Source of the DNA: Candidatus Muiribacterium halophilum
Lineage (GTDB): Bacteria; Muiribacteriota; Muiribacteriia; Muiribacteriales; Muiribacteriaceae
DNA: 5,698 bases
Assembly (NCBI GenBank): GCA_023228995.1
Contig: JALOAD010000102.1
Span: 1 to 5,698, forward strand
Direction of reading: 5' to 3'
Below, piece by piece: positions 1-5,509 of the stretch (position 1 is the stretch's first letter; every line of letters begins with the position of its first letter). The notes under the pieces were generated by a model. It had not been told where the DNA came from and ran no database searches. It was given only the letters and a program-made list of their open reading frames with translations. Made by a program: the position numbers and the translations under genes.

Positions 1-345
1 CTGAGGCATTGGACCATCTGCTGCTGATACAACAAGAATAGCTCCATCCATCTGAGCTGCTCCAGTTATCATATTTTTAATATAGTCAGCATGTCCAGGA
101 CAGTCAACATGAGCATAATGTCTGTTTGCTGTCTGATATTCAACATGAGAAGTATTAATAGTTATACCTCTTGCTTTTTCTTCGGGTGCATTATCAATTT
201 CATCATAAGCTTTAATCTCACACCAGCCTTTTTTAGCCATAGCTATTGTAATAGCTGCTGTTAATGTTGTTTTACCATGATCAACGTGACCAATAGTACC
301 GATATTTACATGCGGTTTACTTCTGTCAAATTTTTCCTTAGCCAT
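1..345 (-). CDS. tuf: Elongation factor Tu, N-terminal 115 residues (3' end outside window)
   Basis: EF-Tu is the cytoplasmic GTPase that carries aminoacyl-tRNA to the ribosomal A site. The visible part is the first half of the G domain: the P-loop GHVDHGKT is at residues 19-26, the switch I region with RGITI at 59-63, and the G3 motif DCPGH at 81-85. It ends in the family-typical DGPMPQ at 110-115. The start [14 protein letters not shown] is typical of full-length EF-Tu, and an AAGGAGG ribosome-binding site (356-362) lies 10 bases before the ATG. The gene is cut by the window edge, not truncated by mutation. It follows tRNA-Thr(GGT) after 87 bases (346-432) in which I see only the ribosome-binding site and no convincing promoter, so it is probably co-transcribed with the tRNAs. 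Identity is certain. Whether this is the only tuf copy cannot be seen. Confidence 0.98.
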   Translation of the reverse strand, partial: MAKEKFDRSKPHVNIGTIGHVDHGKTTLTAAITIAMAKKGWCEIKAYDEIDNAPEEKARGITINTSHVEYQTANRHYAHVDCPGHADYIKNMITGAAQMDGAILVVSAADGPMPQ

Positions 346-432
346 TATTATCTATCCTCCTTAACAGGCTTTACTATAAATATAATTCATAAAAACAGAA
401 TGTATATTATCATAATTCTCAATAATTTAAAA

Positions 433-508
<76 letters not shown>

Positions 509-549
509 ACGCAATCTATCTGGTTTAGAGATGATTTTTGAGAAAGTGG

Positions 550-634
550 TGGTGGAGGGGGAAGGATTTGAACCTTCGTAGGCGAAGCCGATGGATTTAC
601 AGTCCACTCCCTTTGGCCACTCGGGCACCCCTCC
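550..634 (-). tRNA. tRNA-Tyr(GTA)
   Basis: This is an 85-nt class II tRNA. The acceptor stem is GGAGGGG/CCCCTCC with discriminator A. The anticodon stem is GTGGA/TCCAT around the loop CTGTAAA, giving anticodon GTA (complement of 598-600). A long variable arm with GGC-TTC-GCC and the T arm GAAGG-TTCAAAT-CCTTC complete the fold. The long variable arm plus GTA is diagnostic of bacterial tRNA-Tyr. CCA is encoded at 550-552, and a second CCA follows directly at 547-549. It lies 14 bases after tRNA-Thr(TGT) and 41 bases before tRNA-Thr(GGT). Confidence 0.97.
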
Positions 635-648
635 GGGAACGATAAATA

Positions 649-725
649 TGGAGCCAGTGAAGGGACTTGAACCCCCAACCCTCTGATTACAAGTCAGATG
701 CTCTGCCAAATTGAGCCACACTGGC
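649..725 (-). tRNA. tRNA-Thr(TGT)
   Basis: This is a 77-nt cloverleaf with encoded CCA (649-651). The acceptor stem GCCAGTG/CACTGGC is fully paired, the D stem is GCTC/GAGC, and the anticodon stem is TCTGA/TCAGA around the loop CTTGTAA. The anticodon TGT (complement of 689-691) reads ACA and other Thr codons by wobble. The T stem GGGGG/CCCTT contains two G-U pairs, and the discriminator base is T. It is the first gene of the tRNA-tuf transcript, the position of thrU in the classical cluster. Confidence 0.96.
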
Positions 726-743
726 ATTTATCGAAGTAGGGTA

Positions 744-772
744 ATTGTACTATCCGGCAAAGCATTCGTCAA
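744..772 (-). promoter_or_regulatory. Sigma70-type promoter of the tRNA-tuf transcript
   Basis: On the minus strand a -35 box TTGACG (767-772) is followed by a 17-base spacer and a -10 box TACAAT (744-749). Both differ from consensus at a single base. Transcription would start near 737, about 12 bases before the first tRNA. It lies in the gap between the rlmB stop and the tRNAs, which is the expected place for a strong stable-RNA promoter. I see no intrinsic terminator between rlmB and this promoter, so some read-through from rlmB is possible. Confidence 0.85.
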
Positions 773-785
773 CTTAAAAATGCTT
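760..785. repeat. 7-bp inverted repeat spanning the -35 box of the tRNA promoter
   Basis: AAGCATT (760-766) and AATGCTT (779-785) are perfect inverted copies separated by 12 bases that contain the -35 hexamer. Read on the plus strand the second arm is followed by GTTTTTT, so the same DNA resembles a weak intrinsic terminator in the direction where there is no gene. It could be an operator, a bidirectional boundary element or chance. The sequence alone does not decide. Confidence 0.45.
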
Positions 786-819
786 GTTTTTTACCCTTTA
801 TTTCATAATATTGCTTTTT

Positions 820-1644
820 TTATCTTTTAATCTCTATTTTTCTTCTAATTTCAGATAATGTTACACCACATGCAACAGACGCATTTAATGAATTTAATTT
901 ACCATACATTGGTATAAAAAAATCAAAATCTAAACTTTCTCTAATTAGTCTGGATATACCTTTTCCTTCACTGCCAATTACAAGCACTGTCTTCTGGTCA
1001 AAATCAATATTATATATATTTTCTGAAGAATCAGCTTCTCCACCATAAATCCAGTAACCTTTTTCTTTTAACTTTTCAAGAGCATTTTTAAGATTATTTA
1101 CTTTGCTTATTTTAACATGATTTACAGCACCAGCCGATGTTTTCCAAGCTACAGCATTGATTTCAGCACTTCTTTTATCCGGTATAATAACAAGATCAAC
1201 ACCAAAAACCTCAGCACTTCTAAGCATAGCACCTAAATTACCAACATCCTCAATATGGTCAAGGACAAGAACTAATGAATTTTCATAATTTTGTTTTAAA
1301 AATCTATCAATATCATAATATTCAAAATCTTTTATCTGAGCTACCACATTTTGACAATTACTTCCATAAGTATTAAAAAACTTATCTTTTGAAAGTAATA
1401 CAACATCTATTTTATTATCTTTAAGTTCAGAAGATATTTTAGGATCACAAGTAAAAACTTTTATAACCGATGACCCACTTTCCAATGCTTCAAATACAGG
1501 ATTTTTACCATAAATAATATCTTTTTGAAAAGGTTCTTTAACTCTTTCATCTGATTTAAAATTTTTTTTATTATCTTTTGCATTAAAATCACTTTTATAA
1601 TCTTTCCTATCTCTATAATCATTTTTTCTCATAATCTTCGCCAT
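820..1644 (-). CDS. rlmB: 23S rRNA (guanosine-2'-O-)-methyltransferase RlmB (TrmH/SPOUT family)
   Basis: The family methylates the ribose 2'-OH of a conserved guanosine in the peptidyl-transferase region of 23S rRNA (G2251 in E. coli) using S-adenosylmethionine. The N-terminal substrate-binding domain opens with IIYGKNPVFEALESG (residues 43-57). The SPOUT domain shows motif 1 with NLGAMLRSAEVFG (136-148; conserved N136 and R142), motif 2 IGSEGKGI (223-230) and motif 3 IPMYGKLNSLNASVA (244-258), which form the SAM-binding knot. At 274 residues it is about 30 longer than E. coli RlmB (243). The excess is an N-terminal tail of about 42 residues very rich in Lys, Asp, Arg and Asn, probably disordered. 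The start overlaps mrnC by 26 bases. ATG at 1644 and ATG at 1632 (M5) are both possible: AAGGG sits directly against the first and 12 bases before the second, so the start is uncertain by four codons. Paralogous TrmH proteins are the main alternative; the length, N-domain and neighbours favour RlmB. Confidence 0.93.
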   Translation of the reverse strand: MAKIMRKNDYRDRKDYKSDFNAKDNKKNFKSDERVKEPFQKDIIYGKNPVFEALESGSSVIKVFTCDPKISSELKDNKIDVVLLSKDKFFNTYGSNCQNVVAQIKDFEYYDIDRFLKQNYENSLVLVLDHIEDVGNLGAMLRSAEVFGVDLVIIPDKRSAEINAVAWKTSAGAVNHVKISKVNNLKNALEKLKEKGYWIYGGEADSSENIYNIDFDQKTVLVIGSEGKGISRLIRESLDFDFFIPMYGKLNSLNASVACGVTLSEIRRKIEIKR

Positions 1645-2002
1645 CCCTTATAAAATCTTCCACAGCTTTAAATATATCCTCAACCCTCTGATTATTACCA
1701 TTAAGATAAAGCAAACCAATCAAAGCTTCAAAAGCAGTTGATTGTTTTTCACTTGGTGATTTTCCGGTTTTTTTATTATTTCTTGACCTTCTCAAAAAAT
1801 CAAGTTCTTCTTCATCAAAAAAACTCTCTTTCATATAATGAAGAATTTCAACCTGTTTTTTACCACAAACAAATTTAACAACTTTAGAATGCAGTAAATT
1901 TATATCACATGGAATTTTAGCTAAAAAAAACATTCTAATTCTCAACTCATATAAAACATCACCTATATATGCCAAAGTATTAAAATCGTGTTTACTGTCC
2001 AT
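1619..2002 (-). CDS. mrnC: Mini-ribonuclease III
   Basis: Mini-III is an RNase III catalytic domain without a double-stranded-RNA-binding domain. In Bacillus subtilis it matures 23S rRNA by cutting the stem formed by its two ends. This 127-residue protein has the usual family length. It shows the first acidic motif LAYIGDVLYEL (residues 10-20, catalytic-type D15), a basic stretch RRSRNNKKTGKSP (71-83) and the second motif STAFEALIGLLYL (88-100, catalytic-type E92). I chose ATG at 2002 because family members begin shortly before the LAYIGD motif. The frame is open upstream to 2044, but that part lies inside cysS and looks like read-through. No strong ribosome-binding site precedes it; ATG at 2006-2008 is an alternative two codons earlier. 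The gene overlaps the cysS end by 11 bases and rlmB by 26, which suggests translational coupling. The order cysS-mrnC-rlmB is the same as in Bacillus. Confidence 0.92.
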   Translation of the reverse strand: MDSKHDFNTLAYIGDVLYELRIRMFFLAKIPCDINLLHSKVVKFVCGKKQVEILHYMKESFFDEEELDFLRRSRNNKKTGKSPSEKQSTAFEALIGLLYLNGNNQRVEDIFKAVEDFIRDGEDYEKK

Positions 2003-3401
2003 CAACATACCAAGTTGTCTTTTCTTTTCCATCCTGAATAACAATGTTTTTATCTTTTAAAATATCTCTAATTTCATCAGCTCTCTTAAAATCACGATTA
2101 TTTCTTGCAGCATTTCTTTCAGCAATAAGTTTTTCTATTTCATCATTATCAGAGTCAGCACTCTGATTTTCTTCAATATCAACAATAGAGTTAAATACAT
2201 TAATAAACTTATCAACTTTATCTTTTGATACATTATCAAACTTTTTATCAGAAATAGCAGAATTAACATCTCTAATCATAATAAAAAGATGGCCAAGAGC
2301 TTTTGATATATTAAGATCATCATCCAAAGCAATTATAAATTCTTTAAAATTATTAACTATATTTTTAACAAGCTCACCATTCACCTCATTACACAAAGGA
2401 GAATCATTAACTCTTCGAAGAAATTCATTATATTTTTTAACAGTCGTCTCAGCCTGTCTAACACCATCTAAAGTAAAGTTCATTTTGGCTCTATAATGAC
2501 TTGATAATAAAAGATATCTAATCGCCAAAGGATTAAATTCAGAAAGGTCTCTTAAAGTATAAAAATTCCCCAAAGACTTAGACATTTTTTGATTATCAAC
2601 CTTAAGATGTTCAGCATGAAGCCAGTAATTTACAAACTTTTTGCCAGTACAAGCTTCAACCTGTGCAATTTCATTTTCATGATGAGGAAATATATTATCA
2701 ACTCCACCCGTATGTATATCAAAAGAATTACCAAGATATTTCATACTCATAGCAGAACATTCAATATGCCAACCAGGTCTTCCCACTCCAAAAGGTGAAT
2801 CCCATGAAGGTTCTCCAGACTCAGAATCTGTTTTTTTCCAAAGAACAAAATCTCTAACATCTTCTTTTTCATACTCATCAGAATCATATCTTGAGCCAGA
2901 AATAACATTTTCAAAATCTATTTTAGAAAGTTTACCATAATCTTTAAACTCTGAAATTCTAAAATAAGTAGAACCATCTTTTTTATAAGTAACTTTATTT
3001 TTTTCAAGGCTTTTAATAAGATTTATCATTTCGTCAACATGCTCAGTAGCTCTAGGATAATGTTCAGCTTTTTCAATTCTTAAAATTTCAAGATCATCAA
3101 AAAAAGCTTTTTCATATTTTTTAGTATATTCCTCAAGAGAAACACCTTGCTCCATAGAATTTTTTATAGTCTTGTCATCAACATCTGTAATATTCATAAC
3201 CTGAGTAACTTTATAACCTTTTACTTTAAGATATCTTCTTAAAAGATCTTCAAATATAAAAGTTCTAAAATTACCAATATGTGCATAAGAATAAACAGTA
3301 GGTCCGCATGTATACATACGAACTTCACCATTTATCAATGGTATAAATATCTCTTTTTTTTGAGACAAAGTATTATAAAAAAATGCAGGACTCTCAATCA
3401 T
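1992..3401 (-). CDS. cysS: Cysteinyl-tRNA synthetase (class I)
   Basis: CysRS charges tRNA-Cys with cysteine in the cytoplasm. The 469-residue protein has the usual family length. The HIGH motif appears as HIGN (41-44) within YTCGPTVYSYAHIGNFRTF, and KMSKS is at 272-276. All four zinc ligands that select cysteine are present with family spacing: C32, C215 (in WHIECSAM), H240 and E244 (in PHHENEIAQ). The C-terminal part carries the usual anticodon-binding helical region with ERNAARNNRDFKRADEIRD (428-446) and ends shortly after. The ATG is supported by AAGGAG (3409-3414) with 7-base spacing. It heads the tightly overlapping cysS-mrnC-rlmB group. A candidate promoter lies in the spacer after gltX. 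Nothing essential is missing. Confidence 0.98.
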   Translation of the reverse strand: MIESPAFFYNTLSQKKEIFIPLINGEVRMYTCGPTVYSYAHIGNFRTFIFEDLLRRYLKVKGYKVTQVMNITDVDDKTIKNSMEQGVSLEEYTKKYEKAFFDDLEILRIEKAEHYPRATEHVDEMINLIKSLEKNKVTYKKDGSTYFRISEFKDYGKLSKIDFENVISGSRYDSDEYEKEDVRDFVLWKKTDSESGEPSWDSPFGVGRPGWHIECSAMSMKYLGNSFDIHTGGVDNIFPHHENEIAQVEACTGKKFVNYWLHAEHLKVDNQKMSKSLGNFYTLRDLSEFNPLAIRYLLLSSHYRAKMNFTLDGVRQAETTVKKYNEFLRRVNDSPLCNEVNGELVKNIVNNFKEFIIALDDDLNISKALGHLFIMIRDVNSAISDKKFDNVSKDKVDKFINVFNSIVDIEENQSADSDNDEIEKLIAERNAARNNRDFKRADEIRDILKDKNIVIQDGKEKTTWYVDGQ

Positions 3402-3522
3402 ATAAAAACTCCTTTGATATCTTATTTACCAACTGTTAAAACAGTCTAATTAGTATGACTTAGCACTGCCTTCAGCAGTTAGTGAGTATAAATCGTAAAA
3501 CAACTAATATACCCGTGACTGT

Positions 3523-3540
3523 AATTTTTCGAAAAAAATT
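3523..3540. repeat. Perfect 7-bp A/T inverted repeat
   Basis: AATTTTT (3523-3529) and AAAAATT (3534-3540) face each other across a 4-base CGAA loop, which is TTCG on the minus strand. In minus-strand RNA this would be an A/U-only stem closed by a UUCG-like loop. It lies downstream of the larger 3546-3588 inverted repeat, and the T-rich arm could serve as the uridine tract for it. Confidence 0.5.
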
Positions 3541-3545
3541 GCTTG

Positions 3546-3588
3546 TGACAAAAGTCTTCGATTTTCCTGTAACAATTCGACTTTGTCA
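3546..3588 (-). repeat. Bulged 10-bp inverted repeat, possible weak terminator after gltX
   Basis: On the minus strand TGACAAAGTC (3579-3588) pairs with GACTTTTGTCA (3546-3556) with one bulged base and a loop of about 22 bases. After a further 5-6 bases the minus strand runs into a seven-T tract (3532-3538). This resembles an intrinsic terminator, but the large loop, the gap before the T tract and the modest GC content make it weak. Its first arm overlaps the TTGACA of the candidate cysS promoter, so it might equally be regulatory. Confidence 0.35.
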
Positions 3589-3589
3589 A
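3561..3589 (-). promoter_or_regulatory. Candidate promoter for cysS-mrnC-rlmB
   Basis: A perfect -35 consensus TTGACA (3584-3589) is followed after 17 bases by GAAAAT (3561-3566), a four-of-six match to the -10 box. Transcription from here would give a leader of about 150 bases before cysS. The weak -10 keeps confidence low; read-through from gltX is the alternative. Confidence 0.35.
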
Positions 3590-3610
3590 AATTAGCGTAA
3601 TTTCATCACT

Positions 3611-3635
3611 AATTAGATGCAAAGCATCGCTAATT
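3611..3635. repeat. Hairpin just downstream of the gltX stop
   Basis: AATTA-GATGC (3611-3620) pairs with GCATC-gc-TAATT (3624-3635), giving ten base pairs with a two-base bulge and a three-base loop. It begins about 10 bases beyond the gltX stop on the coding strand. It lacks a following uridine tract, so it is more likely a 3'-end-stabilising stem or part of a repeat than a complete terminator. Confidence 0.45.
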
Positions 3636-3644
3636 GCTAATTGT

Positions 3645-5108
3645 CTATTTATAGACGCTAATTGCTTCTAAAAATTCTTTCATTCTTTTAAGCGATCTTT
3701 CTTTACCCAAAACTATAAGCATTTCATAGACTCCAGGACCAGAAGTCTTATAAGTCAAAGCAACTCTCATAGGCATAAACAATTCCTTGCCCTTAATCTT
3801 AAATTCATTTTGAATAGTTCTCAAAGCTTGTTTAAGACTCTCTTCATTATAATCATTTTCAGGAATATTTCCCAATCGCTCAATATAATTTTCAACAACA
3901 GTAAAAGCCGATTCTTTAGAAAAAATCTCTTTAATTTCTTCATCAATAGTTTTATCAATAGTATTATCAAAATAATAAACCATCTCTTTATTAACATCAG
4001 CAAGTACAGTAATCGGTTCACTAATAACAGTCATAATCCTCTTAAAAAAAGCTTTATCACTTATATCATATAATTTTTTATCAACAAAAGGAATCGCATA
4101 ATCAACAAGTTTATCAATATCAATACTCTGAATATATTGACTATTCATCCATCTTAACTTTGTATTATCAAAAACAGCCGGAGATTTAGAAACATCTTTA
4201 AGCTCAAATTTTTCAATAATACTTTCAATAGGAATAATTTCCTCATTACTTTTAGGAGACCATCCTAAAAGCGAAAGATAATTAACAACAGCTTCTTTAA
4301 TAAAACCATCTTTTTGATACTCTTCAACCGAAGTTGCACCATGTCTTTTGGAAAGTCTAGAACCATCATTCCCAAGAATCATAGGAATATGTGCGAATTC
4401 AGGAATTTTAGCCTTTAATGCTTCATAAAGAAGAATCTGTTTTGGAGTATTCGTCAAATGATCATCTCCACGAATAACATGAGTAATTTTCATACTATAA
4501 TCATCAATAACAACAGCAAAATTATAAGAAGGAAAACCATCTGTTTTTAAAAGAACAAAATCACCTATAAGATTACTATCAAACTTTACATCACCTCTTG
4601 AAAGGTCAGTAAATAATATTTGTTTATCTTTAGGAACTTCAAACCTTATTACAGGTTTTCTACCCTCTTTTTCAAACTTTTGAACTTCATCAGAAGATAA
4701 ATTTCTACATCTACCAGAATAAACAGCATCTTTACCCTGTTCAAGACATTTTTTTCTTTCTTCATCAAGTTCTTCATTTGTACAATAACATTTAAAAGCT
4801 TTTTTTTGAGCAACAAGCTTTTGGGCATATTCTCTATATATATAAAGCCTTTCAGACTGTCTATAAGGACCAAAATCTCCGCCATTTAACGGGCCTTCAT
4901 CCCAATCAAGTCCAAGCCATTTCATAGCACGAAAAATAACTTCTTCCGAATCTTTAGTTGATCTTTCCTGATCTGTATCCTCTATTCTCAATATAAATTT
5001 ACCATTATATCGCTTTGCTAAAAGCCAATTAAATAAAGCTGTTCTTGCACCACCAATGTGAAGATACCCAGTAGGGGAAGGAGCGAATCTTACTCTACAC
5101 TCTTTCAT
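3645..5108 (-). CDS. gltX: Glutamyl-tRNA synthetase (class I)
   Basis: GluRS attaches glutamate to tRNA-Glu, and in organisms without GlnRS often also to tRNA-Gln for later amidation; which applies here cannot be read from the sequence. The 487-residue protein is full length. It begins with VRFAPSPTGYLHIGGARTAL (6-25) containing the HIGH-type motif HIGG (17-20), and has the KMSKS-type motif as RLSKR (251-255) in GSRLSKRHGATS. The zinc-type motif C107-x-C109 with Y130-xxx-C134 is present, as in E. coli-like GluRS. The full length and the C-terminal anticodon-binding region distinguish it from the short GluQ-type paralogue. The ATG is fixed by a strong AGGAGG (5113-5118) with 4-base spacing. 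It is separated from cysS by 243 bases, and cysE, which lies between them in Bacillus, is absent. A candidate extended -10 promoter lies 27 bases upstream of the start codon. Confidence 0.98.
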   Translation of the reverse strand: MKECRVRFAPSPTGYLHIGGARTALFNWLLAKRYNGKFILRIEDTDQERSTKDSEEVIFRAMKWLGLDWDEGPLNGGDFGPYRQSERLYIYREYAQKLVAQKKAFKCYCTNEELDEERKKCLEQGKDAVYSGRCRNLSSDEVQKFEKEGRKPVIRFEVPKDKQILFTDLSRGDVKFDSNLIGDFVLLKTDGFPSYNFAVVIDDYSMKITHVIRGDDHLTNTPKQILLYEALKAKIPEFAHIPMILGNDGSRLSKRHGATSVEEYQKDGFIKEAVVNYLSLLGWSPKSNEEIIPIESIIEKFELKDVSKSPAVFDNTKLRWMNSQYIQSIDIDKLVDYAIPFVDKKLYDISDKAFFKRIMTVISEPITVLADVNKEMVYYFDNTIDKTIDEEIKEIFSKESAFTVVENYIERLGNIPENDYNEESLKQALRTIQNEFKIKGKELFMPMRVALTYKTSGPGVYEMLIVLGKERSLKRMKEFLEAISVYK

Positions 5109-5134
5109 ATCTCCTCCTCAAAATGTTTTCAAAA

Positions 5135-5164
5135 ACTATATCACAAAAACGCAATATTACGCAA
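5135..5164 (-). promoter_or_regulatory. Likely gltX promoter with extended -10
   Basis: On the minus strand TATAGT (5135-5140) is preceded directly by TGA (5141-5143), giving an extended -10 element of the TGnTATAAT type with one mismatch. A poor -35 candidate TTGCGT (5159-5164) lies 18 bases upstream; extended -10 promoters often tolerate a weak -35. The start would be near 5128, leaving a leader of about 20 bases that contains the ribosome-binding site. It is the best promoter-like sequence before gltX. Confidence 0.6.
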
Positions 5165-5178
5165 TCGGAAAATATATA

Positions 5179-5226
5179 AAGCGTATAAAATCTGTATATG
5201 AAGCGTATAAAATCTGTATATGAAGC
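5179..5226. repeat. 22-bp tandem direct repeat, 2.2 copies, upstream of the gltX promoter
   Basis: Two identical 22-base units (5179-5200 and 5201-5222) are followed by four bases of a third, and a degenerate continuation can be followed to about 5232. Inside, GTATA recurs at 5183, 5194, 5205 and 5216, exactly 11 bases apart, and ATATA at 5172 keeps the phase. On the gltX strand these are TATAC boxes beginning roughly 50 bases upstream of the predicted transcription start. Direct half-sites spaced 11 bp are the layout bound by OmpR/PhoB-family response regulators, but a plain minisatellite is equally possible. Confidence 0.75.
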
Positions 5227-5281
5227 AGTATTTTATTCAGATTTGTTTTAAAATTATTAATTGAGTCTTCTGATTAAATAA

Positions 5282-5330
5282 ACAAAAATTAATATAATGT
5301 CATCCCAGCATGATTCTGAATTTTTGTCAT
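5282..5330. repeat. Dispersed repeat, copy 1 (TGTCATCCC family)
   Basis: This 49-base stretch matches 5650-5698 at 43 of 49 positions by direct comparison without gaps. It contains TGTCATCCC at 5298-5306 and ends in a second TGTCAT (5325-5330) that begins the adjoining palindromic copy, giving a local 27-base period. The similarity extends about 16 bases upstream of TGTCATCCC, so the repeat unit is larger than the palindrome alone. Confidence 0.7.
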
Positions 5331-5358
5331 CCCGGTACTATTCTGAGCCGGGATCTCG
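5325..5358. repeat. Palindromic repeat unit with CCCGG/CCGGG stem
   Basis: ATCCCGG (5329-5335) and CCGGGAT (5348-5354) form a perfect 7-bp GC-rich stem across a 12-base loop, preceded by TGTC and followed by CTCG. It stands out against the AT-rich surroundings. Units of the general form GTCATCCCGG...CCGGGATCTC are a common kind of intergenic repeat in many bacterial genomes. Here only this copy shows both arms. It could act as a bidirectional terminator or a mobile REP-like element; no U-tract follows directly. Confidence 0.7.
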
Positions 5359-5402
5359 CTTTTGATTTTTTTATCATTACAATAACGCAAAAAAATAATC
5401 AT

Positions 5403-5509
5403 TCGGTACCATTCGATATTTTACATCCATATAAAATATCTCTTTACCTTCGTTCACTTATAATACATCCGTATATTATATGCTTCGCAACGTTCACTCA
5501 AGTTACCGA
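5403..5509. repeat. Two-hairpin module with ACATCC loops, bounded by a short inverted repeat
   Basis: A perfect 9-bp stem GATATTTTA/TAAAATATC (5415-5440) has ACATCC (5423-5428) at the loop. A second imperfect stem TATAATAC/GTAT-at-TATA (5459-5480) carries ACATCC at 5465-5470. CGTTCACT precedes the second stem at 5451-5458 and recurs after it at 5491-5498, so the module looks like a diverged duplication of a unit of about 40-42 bases. TCGGTA (5403-5408) and TACCGA (5504-5509) form an outer inverted repeat. On the minus strand the loops read GGATGT. Function unknown. Confidence 0.6.

Larger units (their letters stand above)
3402..3644. other. Spacer between gltX and cysS, no gene, dense in short inverted repeats
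   Basis: No frame carries a plausible protein and no tRNA-like fold or T-box antiterminator motif is visible. The 243 bases hold the cysS ribosome-binding site, a candidate cysS promoter, and at least five separate hairpin-capable elements: 3611-3635, 3546-3588, 3523-3540, 3467-3481 (ACTGC/GCAGT) and the 14-base palindrome 3432-3445. GCTAATTG also recurs at 3636-3643 and 3657-3664, flanking GTCTAT/ATAGAC (3643-3656), which contains the gltX stop codon. The spacer may combine the gltX terminator region with the cysS leader, or be an inserted repetitive element. Confidence 0.6.

Noticed and set aside
1619-2044. Longer mini-III start at 2044
   Set aside because: The extra 14 residues lie within the end of cysS and precede the conserved family start; mini-III proteins normally begin close to the LAYIGD motif.
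3402-3644. T-box riboswitch before cysS, or before gltX
   Set aside because: No T-box consensus or antiterminator/terminator pair was found in the cysS leader, and the predicted gltX leader of about 20 bases is too short.
3810-4073. Plus-strand and alternative-frame open stretches inside gltX and cysS (also 2589-2798, 3821-4021, 4649-4885)
   Set aside because: All lie wholly within confidently identified genes, are rich in Ile/Asn/Lys/Leu from AT-rich antisense or shifted reading, and lack supporting signals.
5179-5226. CRISPR array
   Set aside because: The two 22-bp units are directly adjacent with no spacers, and no cas gene is in the window.
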